NCBI RefSeq assembly: GCF_010500615.1
Contig: NZ_JAAGNX010000002.1
Span: forward strand, 796,990 to 860,989
Direction of reading: 5' to 3'
Length of the DNA stretch: 64,000 bases
DNA from: Oceanipulchritudo coccoides
GTDB lineage: Bacteria; Verrucomicrobiota; Verrucomicrobiia; Opitutales; Oceanipulchritudinaceae
A program made the translations under genes and the position numbers. This document shows positions 54,244 to 64,000 of the stretch, one piece after another. The stretch's first letter is position 1. Each line of letters starts with the position of its first letter. A model generated the notes under the pieces. That model did no database searches and was not told where the DNA came from. It saw only the letters and a program-made list of their open reading frames with translations.

Positions 54244-57200
54244 ATGAGTGACGAACTTCAGACACGCGAAGCCCGCGACCTTCTGGGATTTGACAAGGAA
54301 AAGTCCTTCGATCAAGTCTCCATCACAATCGCCTCCCCGGATGCCATCCGCAGCTGGTCACGGGGCGAAGTGAAAAATCCCGAAACAATCAATTACCGTA
54401 CTTTCAAGCCTGAACCAGGCGGATTGTTTTGCCAGCGCATCTTCGGTCCAGTCCGGGACTACGAGTGTGCTTGCGGAAAGTACAAGCGCATCAAGTACAA
54501 GGGTGTCATTTGTGACCGATGTGGTGTAGAAGTCACGGTAAGCCGAGTCCGCCGTGAACGGATGGGCCACATCGAGCTGGCCGTTTCCTGCTCTCATATT
54601 TGGTTTCTCAAGAGTATGCCCAGTCGCCTTGGTCTGCTCCTCGACCTGACGGCGCGTAACCTTGAGCGGGTCATCTACTACGAGAATTATGTTGTTGTTG
54701 ATCCGGGCAAGACACCTCTGGAAGAGCGCCAGTTGCTGACAGAGCAAGAGTATACGGCTGCCATGGACGAGTATGGGGATGATTCCTTTGTTGCTGAAAT
54801 GGGCGCTGGGGCGATTCGCAAGATCCTGGAAAACATGGATCTTCCCTCGGTTGTCGACGAGTTGCACGAGCAGATGCACAACACCCGTTCGAAGCAGATT
54901 AAAAAGAAGCTTTCGAAGCGCCTGAAGGTAATCCAGGGCTTCATCGAGTCTGAGTCACGTCCTGAATGGATGGTGCTCGAAGTCGTTCCGGTGATTCCGC
55001 CGGATCTGCGCCCGCTTGTTCCTCTTGAAGGAGGCCGCTTCGCCACTTCTGACCTGAATGACCTGTATCGTCGGGTGATCAACCGGAATAACCGTTTGAA
55101 GAACCTGCTTCTTTTGAAGACCCCGGATGTCATTATCCATAATGAAAAGCGCATGTTGCAGGAAGCGGTCGATGCGTTGTTCGACAATGGTCGTCATGGC
55201 CGTGCTGTGACAGGCGCTGGGAACCGCCCGCTGAAGTCGCTCAGCGACATGCTCAAAGGCAAGCAGGGACGCTTCCGTCAAAACCTTCTTGGCAAGCGAG
55301 TGGATTACTCTGGCCGTTCGGTCATTGTCATCGGCCCTGAACTGAAACTCCACCAGTGTGGTTTGCCGAAGAAGATGGCTCTGGTTCTTTTTGAACCCTT
55401 CATTATCCGGCGCCTGAAAGAACTGGGCTTTGTCCATACAGTTCGTGGTGCTCGCAAGATGATTGAAAAGCGTTCACCCGAAGTCTGGGACATCCTTGAA
55501 GAGGTGACGATCGGCCATCCGGTGCTCTTGAATCGTGCTCCGACCTTGCACCGCCTTTCCATCCAGGCTTTTGAGCCGACTTTGATTGAAGGGGATGCTA
55601 TCCGCCTGCACCCGCTTGTCTGTGCCGCCTACAATGCTGACTTTGACGGTGACCAGATGGCCGTGCACGTGCCGCTGAGCCTTGAGGCAATTCTTGAGGC
55701 AAAGCTGCTCATGATGAGCACAAATAATATTTTCTCACCTTCCAGTGGGGATCCAATTCTCACTCCTTCCCAGGATATTGTCCTCGGTTCCTATTATCTG
55801 ACAATCGAGCCGCGCGAGCAACCTGTGAAGGGTGCCCATGTGCCTTTGTTCAGCTCCATCGAGGAAGTTCTCCTTGCTGAAGCCGATGGCGTCATTGGCA
55901 AGCACGATTGGATTCGGTTTGAAAACCCGAATTATGGAACAAAGACCCCCTACGGCAATTCCCGTCAAAAGGTAATTGTGACGACACCGGGTCGCGTCAT
56001 TTTCAGTGGAATCTGGCCGGAAGTCCTTGGCTTTATGAATTTCCCGGTGGCCAAGAAAAAGTTGGGTGAGCTGATCAACAGCACCTATCAGGCAGCCGGT
56101 CGTGAAGAATCCATCAAAATGCTGGATCGCTTGAAAGAAACCGGATTCACAATTGCCACGATGGCCGGTATTTCAATCGGCATGGAGGATATGATCATTC
56201 CTCCCGAAAAGAGCGAAATTGTTGCACGGGCGCGCAAGCGCATCGGGGACGTCTCCAACCAGTACCGGAAGGGTATCATCACCGGCGGCGAACGCTATAA
56301 CAAGGTGGTTGATATTTGGACTCAGGCCACTGACGAGATTGCCCAGGCGGTCTTCGAGCATCTTAACGAGAATAATGGCAAGCGAGAGGTCAACCCGGTC
56401 TATCTGATGATGGACTCCGGTGCCCGTGGCAACAAGCAGCAGGTCCGCCAGCTGTGCGGAACGCGTGGGTTGATGGCCAAGCCGTCAGGTGAAATTATTG
56501 AGCGTCCGATCCTCTCCTCCTTCCGTGAAGGCTTGAGCGTTCTGGAATACTTTATTTCCACTCACGGGGCCCGCAAGGGATTGGCCGATACGGCCTTGAA
56601 AACAGCCGATGCGGGTTATCTTACCCGTAAGCTTTGTGATGTCGCAATGGATTGTATCATCACGGATATTGATGATGGAAACCGGGATGGTATCTGGAAG
56701 TTCGCCATCATCGAAGGTGACGACGTCATTGTCCCGCTTCGTGAGCGCATCATTGGTCGCTGTGTTTCCCTCGATGTTCGCAACCCGATTGATCCGGATG
56801 ACATTGTCATTAAGGCAGGCGAAATGGTTACCAAGGAGATTGCCGCCCGTATTGACGAGCTGGGAATCGAGCGGGTCAAAGTCATGTCCGCCTTGACGCA
56901 CATCCGCGGCAACAGTCTTTCCGCCAAGGCGTACGGTATCAATCCGGCCACCAATGATCTGGTGGAAATCGGGACGGCTGTCGGCATTATTGCTGCCCAG
57001 TCAATCGGCGAGCCGGGCACGCAGTTGACAATGCGTACATTCCACATCGGTGGTATCGCTTCCGCCCTTGCCCAGTCGGCCGACATTACCGTCAAGAATG
57101 GTGGTTTTGTCCGTTTTAATGGTCTGCGGCTGGTTGAAGTGGGGGATGGTGCTTCCCGCGTTGTCCTTAACAAGACTGGTGCGGTCTCAATTATCGACGA

Positions 57201-58377
57201 TAACGAGAAGGAACTGGAAACCTACAATATTCCCGCCGGTGCTGTTTTGACGGTCCGTGATGGCGATCAGATTGAGGCGGCCAAAAAATTGGCCCAGTGG
57301 GATCCGTTCAATGTTCCGATTCTATCCGAAAAATCGGGTACAGTCCGTTTCAGCGACATGATTCCCGGTGTCACCGTCAAGCGCGAGATTGATCCTTCAT
57401 CAGGTCGGATCGCGACGGTCGTCATTGAGCACAAGGAAGACCTTTCACCGCAAATTGAAATTGTTGATGCCAAGGATGCCAAGCGCCTCCTCGCAACGTA
57501 CTCGATTCCCACAGGGGCGACTGTCTCTGTAACCGAAGGGGATGAGATTGACGGTGGTTCATTGCTCGCCAAGACACCTCGTCAAGCTTCGAAGACACAG
57601 GACATCACCGGGGGCCTCCCGCGGGTTGCCGAATTGTTCGAGGCCCGCCGCCCGAAGGAAGCCACCGAAATGGCCAAGATCGACGGTATTGTTTCAATGA
57701 ATGGCACGGTGCGCGGGAAAAAGCGTCTTGTTGTCACGGACCAGGAGTCCGGACAGGAAGAGGAACACCTTATTCCGCACGGCAAGCACATCATCGTACA
57801 ACCTGGGGATGTGGTCTACAAGGGACAGCACCTGACAGAAGGAGCGGCTGATCCGCACGAGATCCTCGATATTCTCGGACCGAGCTCTGTCCAAGAGTAC
57901 CTTCTTGCCGAAATCCAGAAAGTTTACCGTCTGCAGGGGGTGACGATTAACGATAAGCACATCGAAGTCATCATTTCGCAGATGCTCCGCAAGGTCCGTA
58001 TTACGGAGCCCGGCGACAGCGACTTCTTCTGGGGTGAACAGATCGACAAGGATTCCTTTATCCGGGAAAATGAGCGAATCTCCGAAGCGGGTGGCCAGCC
58101 TGCTGAAGGGGAGCCAATCCTCCTCGGAATTACCAAGGCCTCTGTGGAGACGGAAAGTTTTATTTCCGCTGCTTCCTTCCAGGAAACCACTCGTGTCCTC
58201 ACTGATGCCGCCACGCTCGGCAAGGTCGACAAGTTGGAAGGCTTCAAGGAAAATGTCATCATGGGTCACCTGATTCCAGCAGGAACAGGGCTTCCGACCT
58301 ATCGGCGCCTGAAGATCAACACTCTTGTTGCACCGTCTTCGGAGGAAGTCGGGGAGGACGCTGTCGACGCCAGTTAG
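54244..58377 (+). CDS. rpoC: DNA-directed RNA polymerase subunit beta-prime, second zinc site missing
   Basis: Beta-prime subunit, 1377 residues. The active-site aspartates lie in [12 protein letters not shown] (N464-H475). The first zinc site is intact: C75, C77, C90, C93. The second, which in E. coli uses C814, C888, C895 and C898, is replaced here by D811, H886, S893 and A896 (the local sequences are DIDDGN and [15 protein letters not shown]), although the flanking [22 protein letters not shown] is perfect. So the fold is kept without those ligands. It ends the rpoBC unit and is followed by a terminator. Confidence 0.98.
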   Translation: MSDELQTREARDLLGFDKEKSFDQVSITIASPDAIRSWSRGEVKNPETINYRTFKPEPGGLFCQRIFGPVRDYECACGKYKRIKYKGVICDRCGVEVTVSRVRRERMGHIELAVSCSHIWFLKSMPSRLGLLLDLTARNLERVIYYENYVVVDPGKTPLEERQLLTEQEYTAAMDEYGDDSFVAEMGAGAIRKILENMDLPSVVDELHEQMHNTRSKQIKKKLSKRLKVIQGFIESESRPEWMVLEVVPVIPPDLRPLVPLEGGRFATSDLNDLYRRVINRNNRLKNLLLLKTPDVIIHNEKRMLQEAVDALFDNGRHGRAVTGAGNRPLKSLSDMLKGKQGRFRQNLLGKRVDYSGRSVIVIGPELKLHQCGLPKKMALVLFEPFIIRRLKELGFVHTVRGARKMIEKRSPEVWDILEEVTIGHPVLLNRAPTLHRLSIQAFEPTLIEGDAIRLHPLVCAAYNADFDGDQMAVHVPLSLEAILEAKLLMMSTNNIFSPSSGDPILTPSQDIVLGSYYLTIEPREQPVKGAHVPLFSSIEEVLLAEADGVIGKHDWIRFENPNYGTKTPYGNSRQKVIVTTPGRVIFSGIWPEVLGFMNFPVAKKKLGELINSTYQAAGREESIKMLDRLKETGFTIATMAGISIGMEDMIIPPEKSEIVARARKRIGDVSNQYRKGIITGGERYNKVVDIWTQATDEIAQAVFEHLNENNGKREVNPVYLMMDSGARGNKQQVRQLCGTRGLMAKPSGEIIERPILSSFREGLSVLEYFISTHGARKGLADTALKTADAGYLTRKLCDVAMDCIITDIDDGNRDGIWKFAIIEGDDVIVPLRERIIGRCVSLDVRNPIDPDDIVIKAGEMVTKEIAARIDELGIERVKVMSALTHIRGNSLSAKAYGINPATNDLVEIGTAVGIIAAQSIGEPGTQLTMRTFHIGGIASALAQSADITVKNGGFVRFNGLRLVEVGDGASRVVLNKTGAVSIIDDNEKELETYNIPAGAVLTVRDGDQIEAAKKLAQWDPFNVPILSEKSGTVRFSDMIPGVTVKREIDPSSGRIATVVIEHKEDLSPQIEIVDAKDAKRLLATYSIPTGATVSVTEGDEIDGGSLLAKTPRQASKTQDITGGLPRVAELFEARRPKEATEMAKIDGIVSMNGTVRGKKRLVVTDQESGQEEEHLIPHGKHIIVQPGDVVYKGQHLTEGAADPHEILDILGPSSVQEYLLAEIQKVYRLQGVTINDKHIEVIISQMLRKVRITEPGDSDFFWGEQIDKDSFIRENERISEAGGQPAEGEPILLGITKASVETESFISAASFQETTRVLTDAATLGKVDKLEGFKENVIMGHLIPAGTGLPTYRRLKINTLVAPSSEEVGEDAVDAS

Positions 58378-58399
58378 TCACAATTCTTACACTTACAGC

Positions 58400-58444
58400 G
58401 ATGCCGGTTGTCACCGTAATTGATGCGACCGGCATCCTTTTCTA
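58400..58444 (+). terminator. Rho-independent terminator after rpoC
   Basis: GATGCCGGT and ACCGGCATC form a perfect nine-base stem with a 19-base loop, followed by CTTTTCT. It lies 23 bases after the rpoC stop and separates rpoBC from rpsL. Confidence 0.75.
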
Positions 58445-58473
58445 AAACTAAATTCAAACCAGCTAAAAAAAAC

Positions 58474-58501
58474 TTGCCGTGGAATTCCAAAGCTCTACGG
58501 T
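58474..58501 (+). promoter_or_regulatory. candidate promoter of rpsL-rpsG-fusA-rpsJ
   Basis: TTGCCG at 58474-58479, 16-base spacer, TACGGT at 58496-58501, then CTGCCCTTTTTCC. It sits between the rpoC terminator and the rpsL ATG and mirrors the rplM promoter at 2000. Confidence 0.48.
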
Positions 58502-58532
58502 CTGCCCTTTTTCCAAAATCGAATCTTGAGCC

Positions 58533-58907
58533 ATGCCAACAATCAATCAATTGGTCCGTAATCCACGCGTTTCCACCTTTAAGAAGGGGAAGTCGCCCGC
58601 TTTGCGTAAAAATCCATTTCGCCGCGGCGTCTGCACACAGGTAATGACCCGCACACCGAAAAAGCCAAATTCGGCTATTCGGAAGGTTGCCAAGGTCCGC
58701 CTGACCAGCGGATATGAGGTGATCGCCTACATTCCGGATGAAGGGCACAGTCTTCAGGAGCACAGTGTGGTTCTGGTCCGTGGAGGTCGCGTAAAGGACC
58801 TTCCTGGTGTCCGTTATCATATTGTGCGCGGAGCACTTGATTGCACTGGAGTCGAAAAGAGACGCCGCAGCCGTTCCAAATACGGTGTCAAACGGCCGAA
58901 AAGTTGA
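58533..58907 (+). CDS. rpsL: 30S ribosomal protein S12
   Basis: Decoding-centre protein S12, 124 residues. [17 protein letters not shown] carries the two conserved lysines (E. coli K42, K43), wild type with respect to streptomycin. [11 protein letters not shown] near 86-96 is the second conserved loop. Starts the str-type operon, 30 bases before rpsG. Confidence 0.98.
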   Translation: MPTINQLVRNPRVSTFKKGKSPALRKNPFRRGVCTQVMTRTPKKPNSAIRKVAKVRLTSGYEVIAYIPDEGHSLQEHSVVLVRGGRVKDLPGVRYHIVRGALDCTGVEKRRRSRSKYGVKRPKS

Positions 58908-58937
58908 TTTTAAACACCCAAATTTAGAGAGAAAACC

Positions 58938-59408
58938 ATGTCACGACGCCGCAGAGCCGAAAAGCGCGAACACACGCCTGACCCCCGCTATAACAGCCCC
59001 TTAGTCAGTCATCTGATCAATGTCATCATGTTGGATGGCAAGAAGTCCATAGCTCAAGCTATTGTCTATGGAGCTTTTGAAAAGGTCAGTGAAAACCTTG
59101 GCAAGGGAGATCCAGTCGACCTTCTTCTGGGTGCCCTGGAGAATATCCGGCCAAAGCTCGAGGTAAAGAGCCGTCGTGTCGGGGGAACAACCTATCAGGT
59201 TCCGCTGGAAATCAGCTTCGAGCGACAGCAGAGTCTGGCCTTTCGCTGGCTTGTCACCGCATCCCGCGCCCGGCGCGGTTCCATGAGTGCCAATCTCGCC
59301 GCAGAAATAACTGATGCCTACAACAACACGGGAACGGTCGTTAAGAAAAAGGACGATACTCACCGAATGGCCCAAGCTAACCGGGCTTTTGCCCACCTCC
59401 GCTGGTAG
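58938..59408 (+). CDS. rpsG: 30S ribosomal protein S7
   Basis: S7 of the small-subunit head, 156 residues; nucleates 3-prime-domain assembly and contacts the E-site. [29 protein letters not shown] and NRAFAHLRW are recognisable. In some bacteria it represses the str operon; nothing specific is visible here. fusA begins 18 bases later. Confidence 0.98.
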   Translation: MSRRRRAEKREHTPDPRYNSPLVSHLINVIMLDGKKSIAQAIVYGAFEKVSENLGKGDPVDLLLGALENIRPKLEVKSRRVGGTTYQVPLEISFERQQSLAFRWLVTASRARRGSMSANLAAEITDAYNNTGTVVKKKDDTHRMAQANRAFAHLRW

Positions 59409-59426
59409 TTCCAGTACTTAAATTCC

Positions 59427-61595
59427 ATGAGCACTTTCGATCCTAAAAAGGTATCACCAGCAAACGATTCTTCCCGAACCGTACCCCTTGAGTTTCAGCG
59501 TAATATTGGTATTGTCGCGCACATTGATGCCGGCAAGACGACCACAACTGAGCGCATTCTCTTTTATTCCGGTAAGATCCACAAGATAGGCGAGGTTCAC
59601 GAGGGTGCCGCCACGACTGACTGGATGGAGCAGGAGCGCGAGCGTGGCATTACAATCACCTCGGCGGCCATTTCCACTGAGTGGATGACCAAAAGAGGTC
59701 CTTACGAGGCTATTCCGCACCGGATCAACATCATTGACACCCCCGGGCACGTTGACTTCACAGCCGAAGTAGAGCGTTCGCTTAAGGTCCTTGACGGCGC
59801 TGTCGCTGTATTTTGTGCAGTGGCCGGGGTTCAGCCCCAATCTGAAACGGTTTGGCGCCAGATGAACAAGTACATGGTTCCAAGGATCTGTTTCATCAAT
59901 AAAATGGACCGTACAGGGGCTGATTTCTTCAGTGCCGTTGATGATATTCGCAACAAACTTGGTGGAAATGCCCATCCGATCTATATTCCGATTGGTGCTG
60001 AAGAGAATTTCAAGGGCCTCATTGATTTGATCCGCATGCAGGCTCACTTCTACAATGATGATGATACCACCGGGACAAGTTACACTGAGGAGGATATTCC
60101 TGAAGAGTATCTCGAGCAGGCCAAGGAGTATCGTGAGTCTCTTCTTGAGGACATAGCAGCCTTTGACGACGCTCTCGCCGAAAAGTACCTTGAGGGTGAA
60201 GAGATCACTGAGGAAGAGTTCATGGCGGGAATTCGCAAAGCGACTCTTTCACATCATTTCATCGGTGTGATCCCCGGAACGGCATTCAAGAACAAGGGGA
60301 TTCAAAAGCTCCTCAACGCTGTCGTAAATTACCTTCCCAGTCCATTGGACATCCCTGCCCAGAAGGGGCACTCAGTGGATGACGAATCTGTTCTTGTCGA
60401 AGTTGGCCCAGACGATTCAGGCAAAATCGCCGGCTTGGCATTCAAACTTTTTACTGATCCTTACGTGGGGAAATTGCTTTTCTTCCGCGTCTACAGGGGA
60501 ATTCTTGAAAAGGGATCCACTCTTTACAATCCGCGGACTGGCAGATCTGAGCGCGTGAGCCGCTTGATGGTCATGCACGCTGATCGCCGCGAGGATATTA
60601 CCCGGGCCTACTCGGGTGACATTGTGGCCATAATTGGTGCCAAGGATGTTCGCACTGGCGATACGCTGACTGAAAAGGGTGTCGATCTCATTCTTGAGCC
60701 ACCGACATTCCCGGAACCGGTCATCAGCATGAGCGTTGAGCCTGCTTCAAAGGCTGACCAGGAGAAACTTTCCATCGCCTTGCAACGCCTCGCTGAAGAA
60801 GATCCGACTTTCATGGTTTCTTCCGACGAGGAGACTGGGCAGACCATCATTGCTGGAATGGGTGAGCTTCACTTGGATATTATCCGCGACCGTCTGCTCC
60901 GTGAATTCAAGGTTGAAGCTACGGTGGGACGTCCCCAGATCGCTTACCGTGAAACGATCACGCATCCTGCCGATGGCTTGGGCAAGTTTGTCCGCCAGTC
61001 GGGTGGTCGTGGTCAGTATGGCCATGCTGAAATCAAGATTGAGCCGCTGGACACGGGTAAGGGATACGAATTCTCCAACGAAATCGTTGGCGGGGTCATT
61101 CCCAAGGAATACATCAAGCCAACTGAGGAGGGGATCAAGGAAGCCATGCGCAATGGTACTGTGGCCGGTTATCCTGTCGTCGATTTCAAGGTTCGCCTCA
61201 CTTTCGGCTCCTTCCACGAAGTGGATAGTTCGGAAATGGCCTTTAAAATGGCCGGTATTTTCGCCTTCCGGGACGCAATGGCCAAGGCCAAGCCCGTCCT
61301 TCTTGAGCCAATAATGAAGGTTGAAGTTGAGACACCAGATGAATTCCAGGGAGATATTGTTGGCGATGTGAATCGTCGTCGTGGCGTTATCCAGGGAATT
61401 GAAACCAAGAATAACCTCACCAAGATTATGGCTCATGTTCCTCTTGAGCAGATGTTTGGTTATTCCACGGATGTCCGCTCTCTTTCCAAGGGTCGTGCCT
61501 CGTATTCGATGGAGCCGAGCCACTTTGAGCCTGTTCCTAACAATATGCTTGAGGATATTGTAAAAACATCCTCCCGCGCACCGGCTCGAACTTGA
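59427..61595 (+). CDS. fusA: elongation factor G
   Basis: Translocation GTPase, 722 residues with a short N-terminal extension (about 20 residues before the domain). P-loop [31 protein letters not shown] and [10 protein letters not shown] are complete, and domains II-V follow in order ([17 protein letters not shown] in domain IV). It is the standard FusA type rather than the EF-G2 paralogue. rpsJ follows directly with no tuf in between. Confidence 0.97.
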   Translation: MSTFDPKKVSPANDSSRTVPLEFQRNIGIVAHIDAGKTTTTERILFYSGKIHKIGEVHEGAATTDWMEQERERGITITSAAISTEWMTKRGPYEAIPHRINIIDTPGHVDFTAEVERSLKVLDGAVAVFCAVAGVQPQSETVWRQMNKYMVPRICFINKMDRTGADFFSAVDDIRNKLGGNAHPIYIPIGAEENFKGLIDLIRMQAHFYNDDDTTGTSYTEEDIPEEYLEQAKEYRESLLEDIAAFDDALAEKYLEGEEITEEEFMAGIRKATLSHHFIGVIPGTAFKNKGIQKLLNAVVNYLPSPLDIPAQKGHSVDDESVLVEVGPDDSGKIAGLAFKLFTDPYVGKLLFFRVYRGILEKGSTLYNPRTGRSERVSRLMVMHADRREDITRAYSGDIVAIIGAKDVRTGDTLTEKGVDLILEPPTFPEPVISMSVEPASKADQEKLSIALQRLAEEDPTFMVSSDEETGQTIIAGMGELHLDIIRDRLLREFKVEATVGRPQIAYRETITHPADGLGKFVRQSGGRGQYGHAEIKIEPLDTGKGYEFSNEIVGGVIPKEYIKPTEEGIKEAMRNGTVAGYPVVDFKVRLTFGSFHEVDSSEMAFKMAGIFAFRDAMAKAKPVLLEPIMKVEVETPDEFQGDIVGDVNRRRGVIQGIETKNNLTKIMAHVPLEQMFGYSTDVRSLSKGRASYSMEPSHFEPVPNNMLEDIVKTSSRAPART

Positions 61596-61631
61596 TCTAA
61601 CCAAACCAATTCACCTTTTAAAAATTTCGTT

Positions 61632-61940
61632 ATGAGTGGTCCACGTATTCGCATTAAACTTCAAGGTTACGACTATCGCATTATCGATCAGAGTGCATCT
61701 GAGATCGTAGATACTGCCAAGCGCTCGGGAGCCCGTGTCGCTGGCCCGATTCCCCTGCCGACCCTGATTGAGAAGGTCTCCTTGAACCGGTCCCCCCACG
61801 TTGACAAGAAGTCAATGGACCAGTTCGAGCAACGTACCCACAAGCGTTTGATCGATATTGTTGAACCGACAGCCCAGACAGTTGATGAGCTCAAAAAGCT
61901 CAACCTGCCTGCCGGGGTGGACATCACGATCAACGTTTAA
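61632..61940 (+). CDS. rpsJ: 30S ribosomal protein S10
   Basis: S10 (NusE), 102 residues, also part of transcription antitermination with Nus[25 protein letters not shown] and [17 protein letters not shown] are conserved. It lies 36 bases after fusA, then an unusual 202-base gap precedes rplC. Confidence 0.97.
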   Translation: MSGPRIRIKLQGYDYRIIDQSASEIVDTAKRSGARVAGPIPLPTLIEKVSLNRSPHVDKKSMDQFEQRTHKRLIDIVEPTAQTVDELKKLNLPAGVDITINV

Positions 61941-61971
61941 TGATTTTTCCGCAGATTTTTCTGCAAAAGAT

Positions 61972-62000
61972 TTGACAGGGCTTTTGCGGCCCACTTTTCT
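61972..62000 (+). promoter_or_regulatory. candidate promoter before rplC
   Basis: Perfect TTGACA at 61972-61977, 17-base spacer, TTTTCT at 61995-62000, followed by a pyrimidine-rich CCTCTGTTTTTCCCC stretch. The -10 is weak, but the layout resembles the rplM promoter. Confidence 0.35.
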
Positions 62001-62008
62001 CCTCTGTT

Positions 62009-62038
62009 TTTCCCCTCGGGGAAACCCGGTTTGTCGGG
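62009..62038 (+). other. paired hairpins in the rpsJ-rplC leader
   Basis: TTTCCCC-TC-GGGGAAA (62009-62024), a near-perfect inverted repeat with a tight loop, followed by CCCG...CGGG (62025-62038). They lie in the 202-base gap between rpsJ and rplC and could be part of a ribosomal-protein-controlled leader. Confidence 0.4.
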
Positions 62039-62142
62039 AAAGTGCCAGGAATCCTCCAGGCAACTCCAAACACAAGCCGTAAATCCATTTTATTAACCTC
62101 TAATGCAGGGTCTGGGAGTCCTTCCCGTCTGCCGCTTAGATT

Positions 62143-62784
62143 ATGAGTACAGCATTAATTGGCAAAAAAGTCGGCATGACCCAAGTCTACATAGAGACTG
62201 GGGAGCTTGTGCCTGTAACCGTCATTGAAGCCGGTCCTTGTCCTGTCGTTCAAGTGAAGAATCAGGAGAAGGATGGCTACAGTGCTATTCAAATCGGCTT
62301 CGGCTCCAAAAAGGAGAAGAACACAAGCAATGGCGCGAAAGGCCATTTCAAGAAGGCCGGTTCGGATCCCCAGAGGTTTCTGCGGGAGATTCGCCTGACA
62401 GAGGATTCCACTGCTGAAGCAGGATCCTCCCTGACTGTGGAGATTTTCCAGGATGACGCCAAAGTCGACGTCATCGGGGAGACCAAGGGTCGTGGTTTTC
62501 AGGGGGTCGTTAAACGCTGGAATTTTGCTGGCGGACCTGCTTCCCACGGTTCCATGTTCCATCGTCGCGGTGGATCTTATGGGATGTGCCAGTGGCCAGG
62601 CAAGGTCATCAAGGGAAAGAAGATGCCCGGACAGTTCGGGACCCACCGCCGCACCGTGCAAAACCTGAAGATCGTGAAAATCCTGCCTGAGAAGAATCTC
62701 ATTCTGGTAAAGGGATCTGTCCCGGGTGCAACAGGGTCGACCGTTCTGGTCCGCAAGGCGATCAAGGCCAAGGCTTCGGCTTAA
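62143..62784 (+). CDS. rplC: 50S ribosomal protein L3
   Basis: L3, 213 residues, one of the first proteins to assemble on 23S rRNA and near the peptidyl transferase centre. LIGKKVGMTQVYIETG at the start, KGRGFQGVVKRWNF with GGPASHGSMFHRRGGSYG, and GKKMPGQFGTHRRTVQNL are all typical. Followed by rplD, rplW, rplB as the S10 operon. Confidence 0.97.
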   Translation: MSTALIGKKVGMTQVYIETGELVPVTVIEAGPCPVVQVKNQEKDGYSAIQIGFGSKKEKNTSNGAKGHFKKAGSDPQRFLREIRLTEDSTAEAGSSLTVEIFQDDAKVDVIGETKGRGFQGVVKRWNFAGGPASHGSMFHRRGGSYGMCQWPGKVIKGKKMPGQFGTHRRTVQNLKIVKILPEKNLILVKGSVPGATGSTVLVRKAIKAKASA

Positions 62785-62806
62785 TTTCCAAGAGGATTTT
62801 ATAATC

Positions 62807-63436
62807 ATGAAACTCAAAGTTTTCAGTTCAGATGGTGGTTCCTCCTCGGAGAAGGAATACGCTATTCCACAATTTGACGGGGAAAAGGGCCTGCAGGCCT
62901 TGAAGCAGGTGATTCTGGCCGTAATGGCCAATCGTCGCCAAGGCACTGTTTCCACAAAGACCCGCTCAACGGTTCATGGAACTGGCAAAAAGCCGTTCCG
63001 CCAGAAGGGTTCAGGAACAGCCCGTCAGGGATCCAAGGTTGCTCCCCAGCATTACCATGGTTCTGTTGCACACGGCCCTCAGCCCAGGGACTTCAGCCAG
63101 CGCATCAACAAGAAGATGCGTCATGCAGCCCTTTCCCGCGCTCTTTTCGACCGTGCTGTTGACGGGGAAGTCGTAGTTATTGAAAAATGGGAAGTTGCTG
63201 ACCGGAAGACCCGTCTTTTCAACGAGGTGTTGGAGAAAGTTGCCCCGAAAGGTCGTCTGCTCATTCTTGATGACAGCTGGTCCGATCAAAGCCTCTTGGC
63301 AGCCCGCAACATCAACCGAATAGAGGTCAACGAGGCAAGCGATGTGAATGCATACGACCTCAGCGCCTATGACCAGGTGATTTTCAGTGAAAAGGGTTTG
63401 GAGCGTCTGCTCACCCGTTTGAATGGAGGCAACTAA
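62807..63436 (+). CDS. rplD: 50S ribosomal protein L4
   Basis: L4, 209 residues, lining the exit tunnel and in E. coli the S10-operon repressor. STKTRSTVHGTGKKPFRQKG and GTARQGS with the long tunnel loop are visible. ATG 62807 is preferred to the overlapping extension from 62726, since AAGAGGA lies about 12 bases before it and the extension runs into rplC. Confidence 0.96.
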   Translation: MKLKVFSSDGGSSSEKEYAIPQFDGEKGLQALKQVILAVMANRRQGTVSTKTRSTVHGTGKKPFRQKGSGTARQGSKVAPQHYHGSVAHGPQPRDFSQRINKKMRHAALSRALFDRAVDGEVVVIEKWEVADRKTRLFNEVLEKVAPKGRLLILDDSWSDQSLLAARNINRIEVNEASDVNAYDLSAYDQVIFSEKGLERLLTRLNGGN

Positions 63437-63437
63437 T

Positions 63438-63728
63438 ATGATTTACCGCGATAGTATTTTACTCGAACACGTTATCACCGAAAAGGCGACGGAAGCGACT
63501 TCCCATGCCAATCAGTACACGTTCAAAGTTGCTGATTCGGCCAATCGGGTCGCCGTCAAGCAGGCCATTGAAGCTCAGTTTGGAGTGGAAGTGTCCGTGG
63601 TCCGGATCGCCAACGTAAAACCCAAATTCAAGCAGGATCGCATGCGACGCGGAAAGGTGCATCGCCGGTCCAGTTACAAGAAAGCCATTGTACGATTGAA
63701 GCAGGGATCAACCATTGAAATGGCCTAA
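63438..63728 (+). CDS. rplW: 50S ribosomal protein L23
   Basis: L23, 96 residues, at the exit-tunnel rim where trigger factor and SRP dock. [33 protein letters not shown] and VRIANVKPK are typical. The start at 63438 is set by GGAGG at 63425-63429, eight bases upstream; the ATG at 63423 lies inside that ribosome site. Confidence 0.96.
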   Translation: MIYRDSILLEHVITEKATEATSHANQYTFKVADSANRVAVKQAIEAQFGVEVSVVRIANVKPKFKQDRMRRGKVHRRSSYKKAIVRLKQGSTIEMA

Positions 63729-63748
63729 GGTCATCAGGAGATAAGAAA

Positions 63749-64000
63749 ATGCCTATTATTTCAAAACGACCCATCACGCCGGCACAGCGATTCCATGTTG
63801 GAGTTCGCACCGAAGGTCTCAGCAAGGAACGTCCGGTCAAAAGCCTCACGGAATCCAAAAAGCGCACCGGTGGCCGTAATTTCTACGGACGTATCACCAG
63901 CCGTCGCCGCGGTGGTGGGCATAAGAAGCTGTACCGCCGGATTGATTTCCGTCGCGACAAGATCGATATGCCTGCCGAGGTTATCCGCTTCGAGTATGAT
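63749..64000 (+). CDS. rplB: 50S ribosomal protein L2, 5-prime part
   Basis: First 84 codons of L2, cut by the window edge. [19 protein letters not shown] lacks the exact text of Proteobacteria, but [20 protein letters not shown] followed by [13 protein letters not shown] is the conserved L2 block. ATG at 63749 follows AGGAGATAAG. L2 is needed for subunit joining and peptidyl transfer. Confidence 0.95.
   Translation, partial: MPIISKRPITPAQRFHVGVRTEGLSKERPVKSLTESKKRTGGRNFYGRITSRRRGGGHKKLYRRIDFRRDKIDMPAEVIRFEYD

Noticed and set aside
61596-61631. Expected second tuf gene after fusA
   Set aside because: Only 36 bases lie between fusA and rpsJ; no tuf is present.

Overview
This 64 kb window is chromosomal DNA from a bacterium that most resembles the Verrucomicrobiota, probably the Opitutia/Puniceicoccales branch. 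That placement is an inference from gene style: a BspA-type leucine-rich-repeat giant, a formylglycine-type sulfatase, a SUMF1-domain protein, a multiheme cytochrome with an Asp-rich segment, a Gcw_chp-type outer-membrane protein, and proteobacterial-like promoters and terminators. I see no rRNA gene, insertion sequence, prophage or CRISPR array. The genome looks gene-dense, and nearly every gene is intact.

Layout. 0-3 kb: transaldolase, an outer-membrane barrel protein, rplM-rpsI. 3-9.7 kb: a tight arginine cluster argC-J-B-D-F-G, then tRNA-Leu(CAA). 10-16.5 kb: single genes (Sir2 deacylase, exostosin-type glycosyltransferase, tetraheme cytochrome, tandem TonB_C protein, sulfatase, SUMF1-domain protein). 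16.5-22.2 kb, minus strand: a 2-oxoacid:ferredoxin oxidoreductase operon korA-korB plus a 488-residue unknown, and an ArsP-like permease overlapping a tiny Cys-rich protein. 22.4-24.3 kb: a secreted unknown, an ECF sigma factor and its anti-sigma factor. 24.5-29.7 kb: gapA-pgk-tpiA glycolysis block and an exported M3 peptidase. 29.8-33.9 kb: the LRR giant and a VapBC-type toxin-antitoxin pair. 33.9-40.9 kb: class I fumarase, mpl, a family 4 uracil-DNA glycosylase, and three-part proton-translocating transhydrogenase. 41-45.5 kb: a TPR-ExbB-ExbD-TonB-like operon. 45.6-64 kb: the transcription/translation core, tRNA-Thr, tuf, tRNA-Trp, secE, nusG, rplK-A-J-L, rpoB-rpoC, rpsL, rpsG, fusA, rpsJ, rplC-D-W-B (rplB cut by the window end).

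How the parts fit. Central carbon metabolism (transaldolase, gapA/pgk/tpiA, fumarase), ferredoxin-linked 2-oxoacid oxidation (korAB) and NADPH supply (pntAB) sit beside energy transduction to the outer membrane (ExbBD/TonB-like) and envelope functions (mpl, barrel protein, LRR protein, sulfatase). Arginine is made by the acetyl-cycle route, with ArgJ recycling the acetyl group; argH is not in the window.

Most notable observations. RpoC appears to have lost all four ligands of its second (C-terminal) zinc site while keeping the first. The 488-residue protein downstream of korAB looks like a diverged, TPP-signature-less piece of a pyruvate:ferredoxin oxidoreductase domain. A 64-residue Cys-cluster protein is translationally overlapped with a permease. 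The uracil-DNA glycosylase lacks most Fe-S cluster cysteines. The antitoxin-toxin junction carries an eight-G run that also forms the toxin's ribosome site. Two ribosomal operons share a TACGGT -10-like promoter followed by a pyrimidine tract. No clearly new multi-gene defence or mobile system is visible; the korAB-associated subunit is the best candidate for something undescribed.
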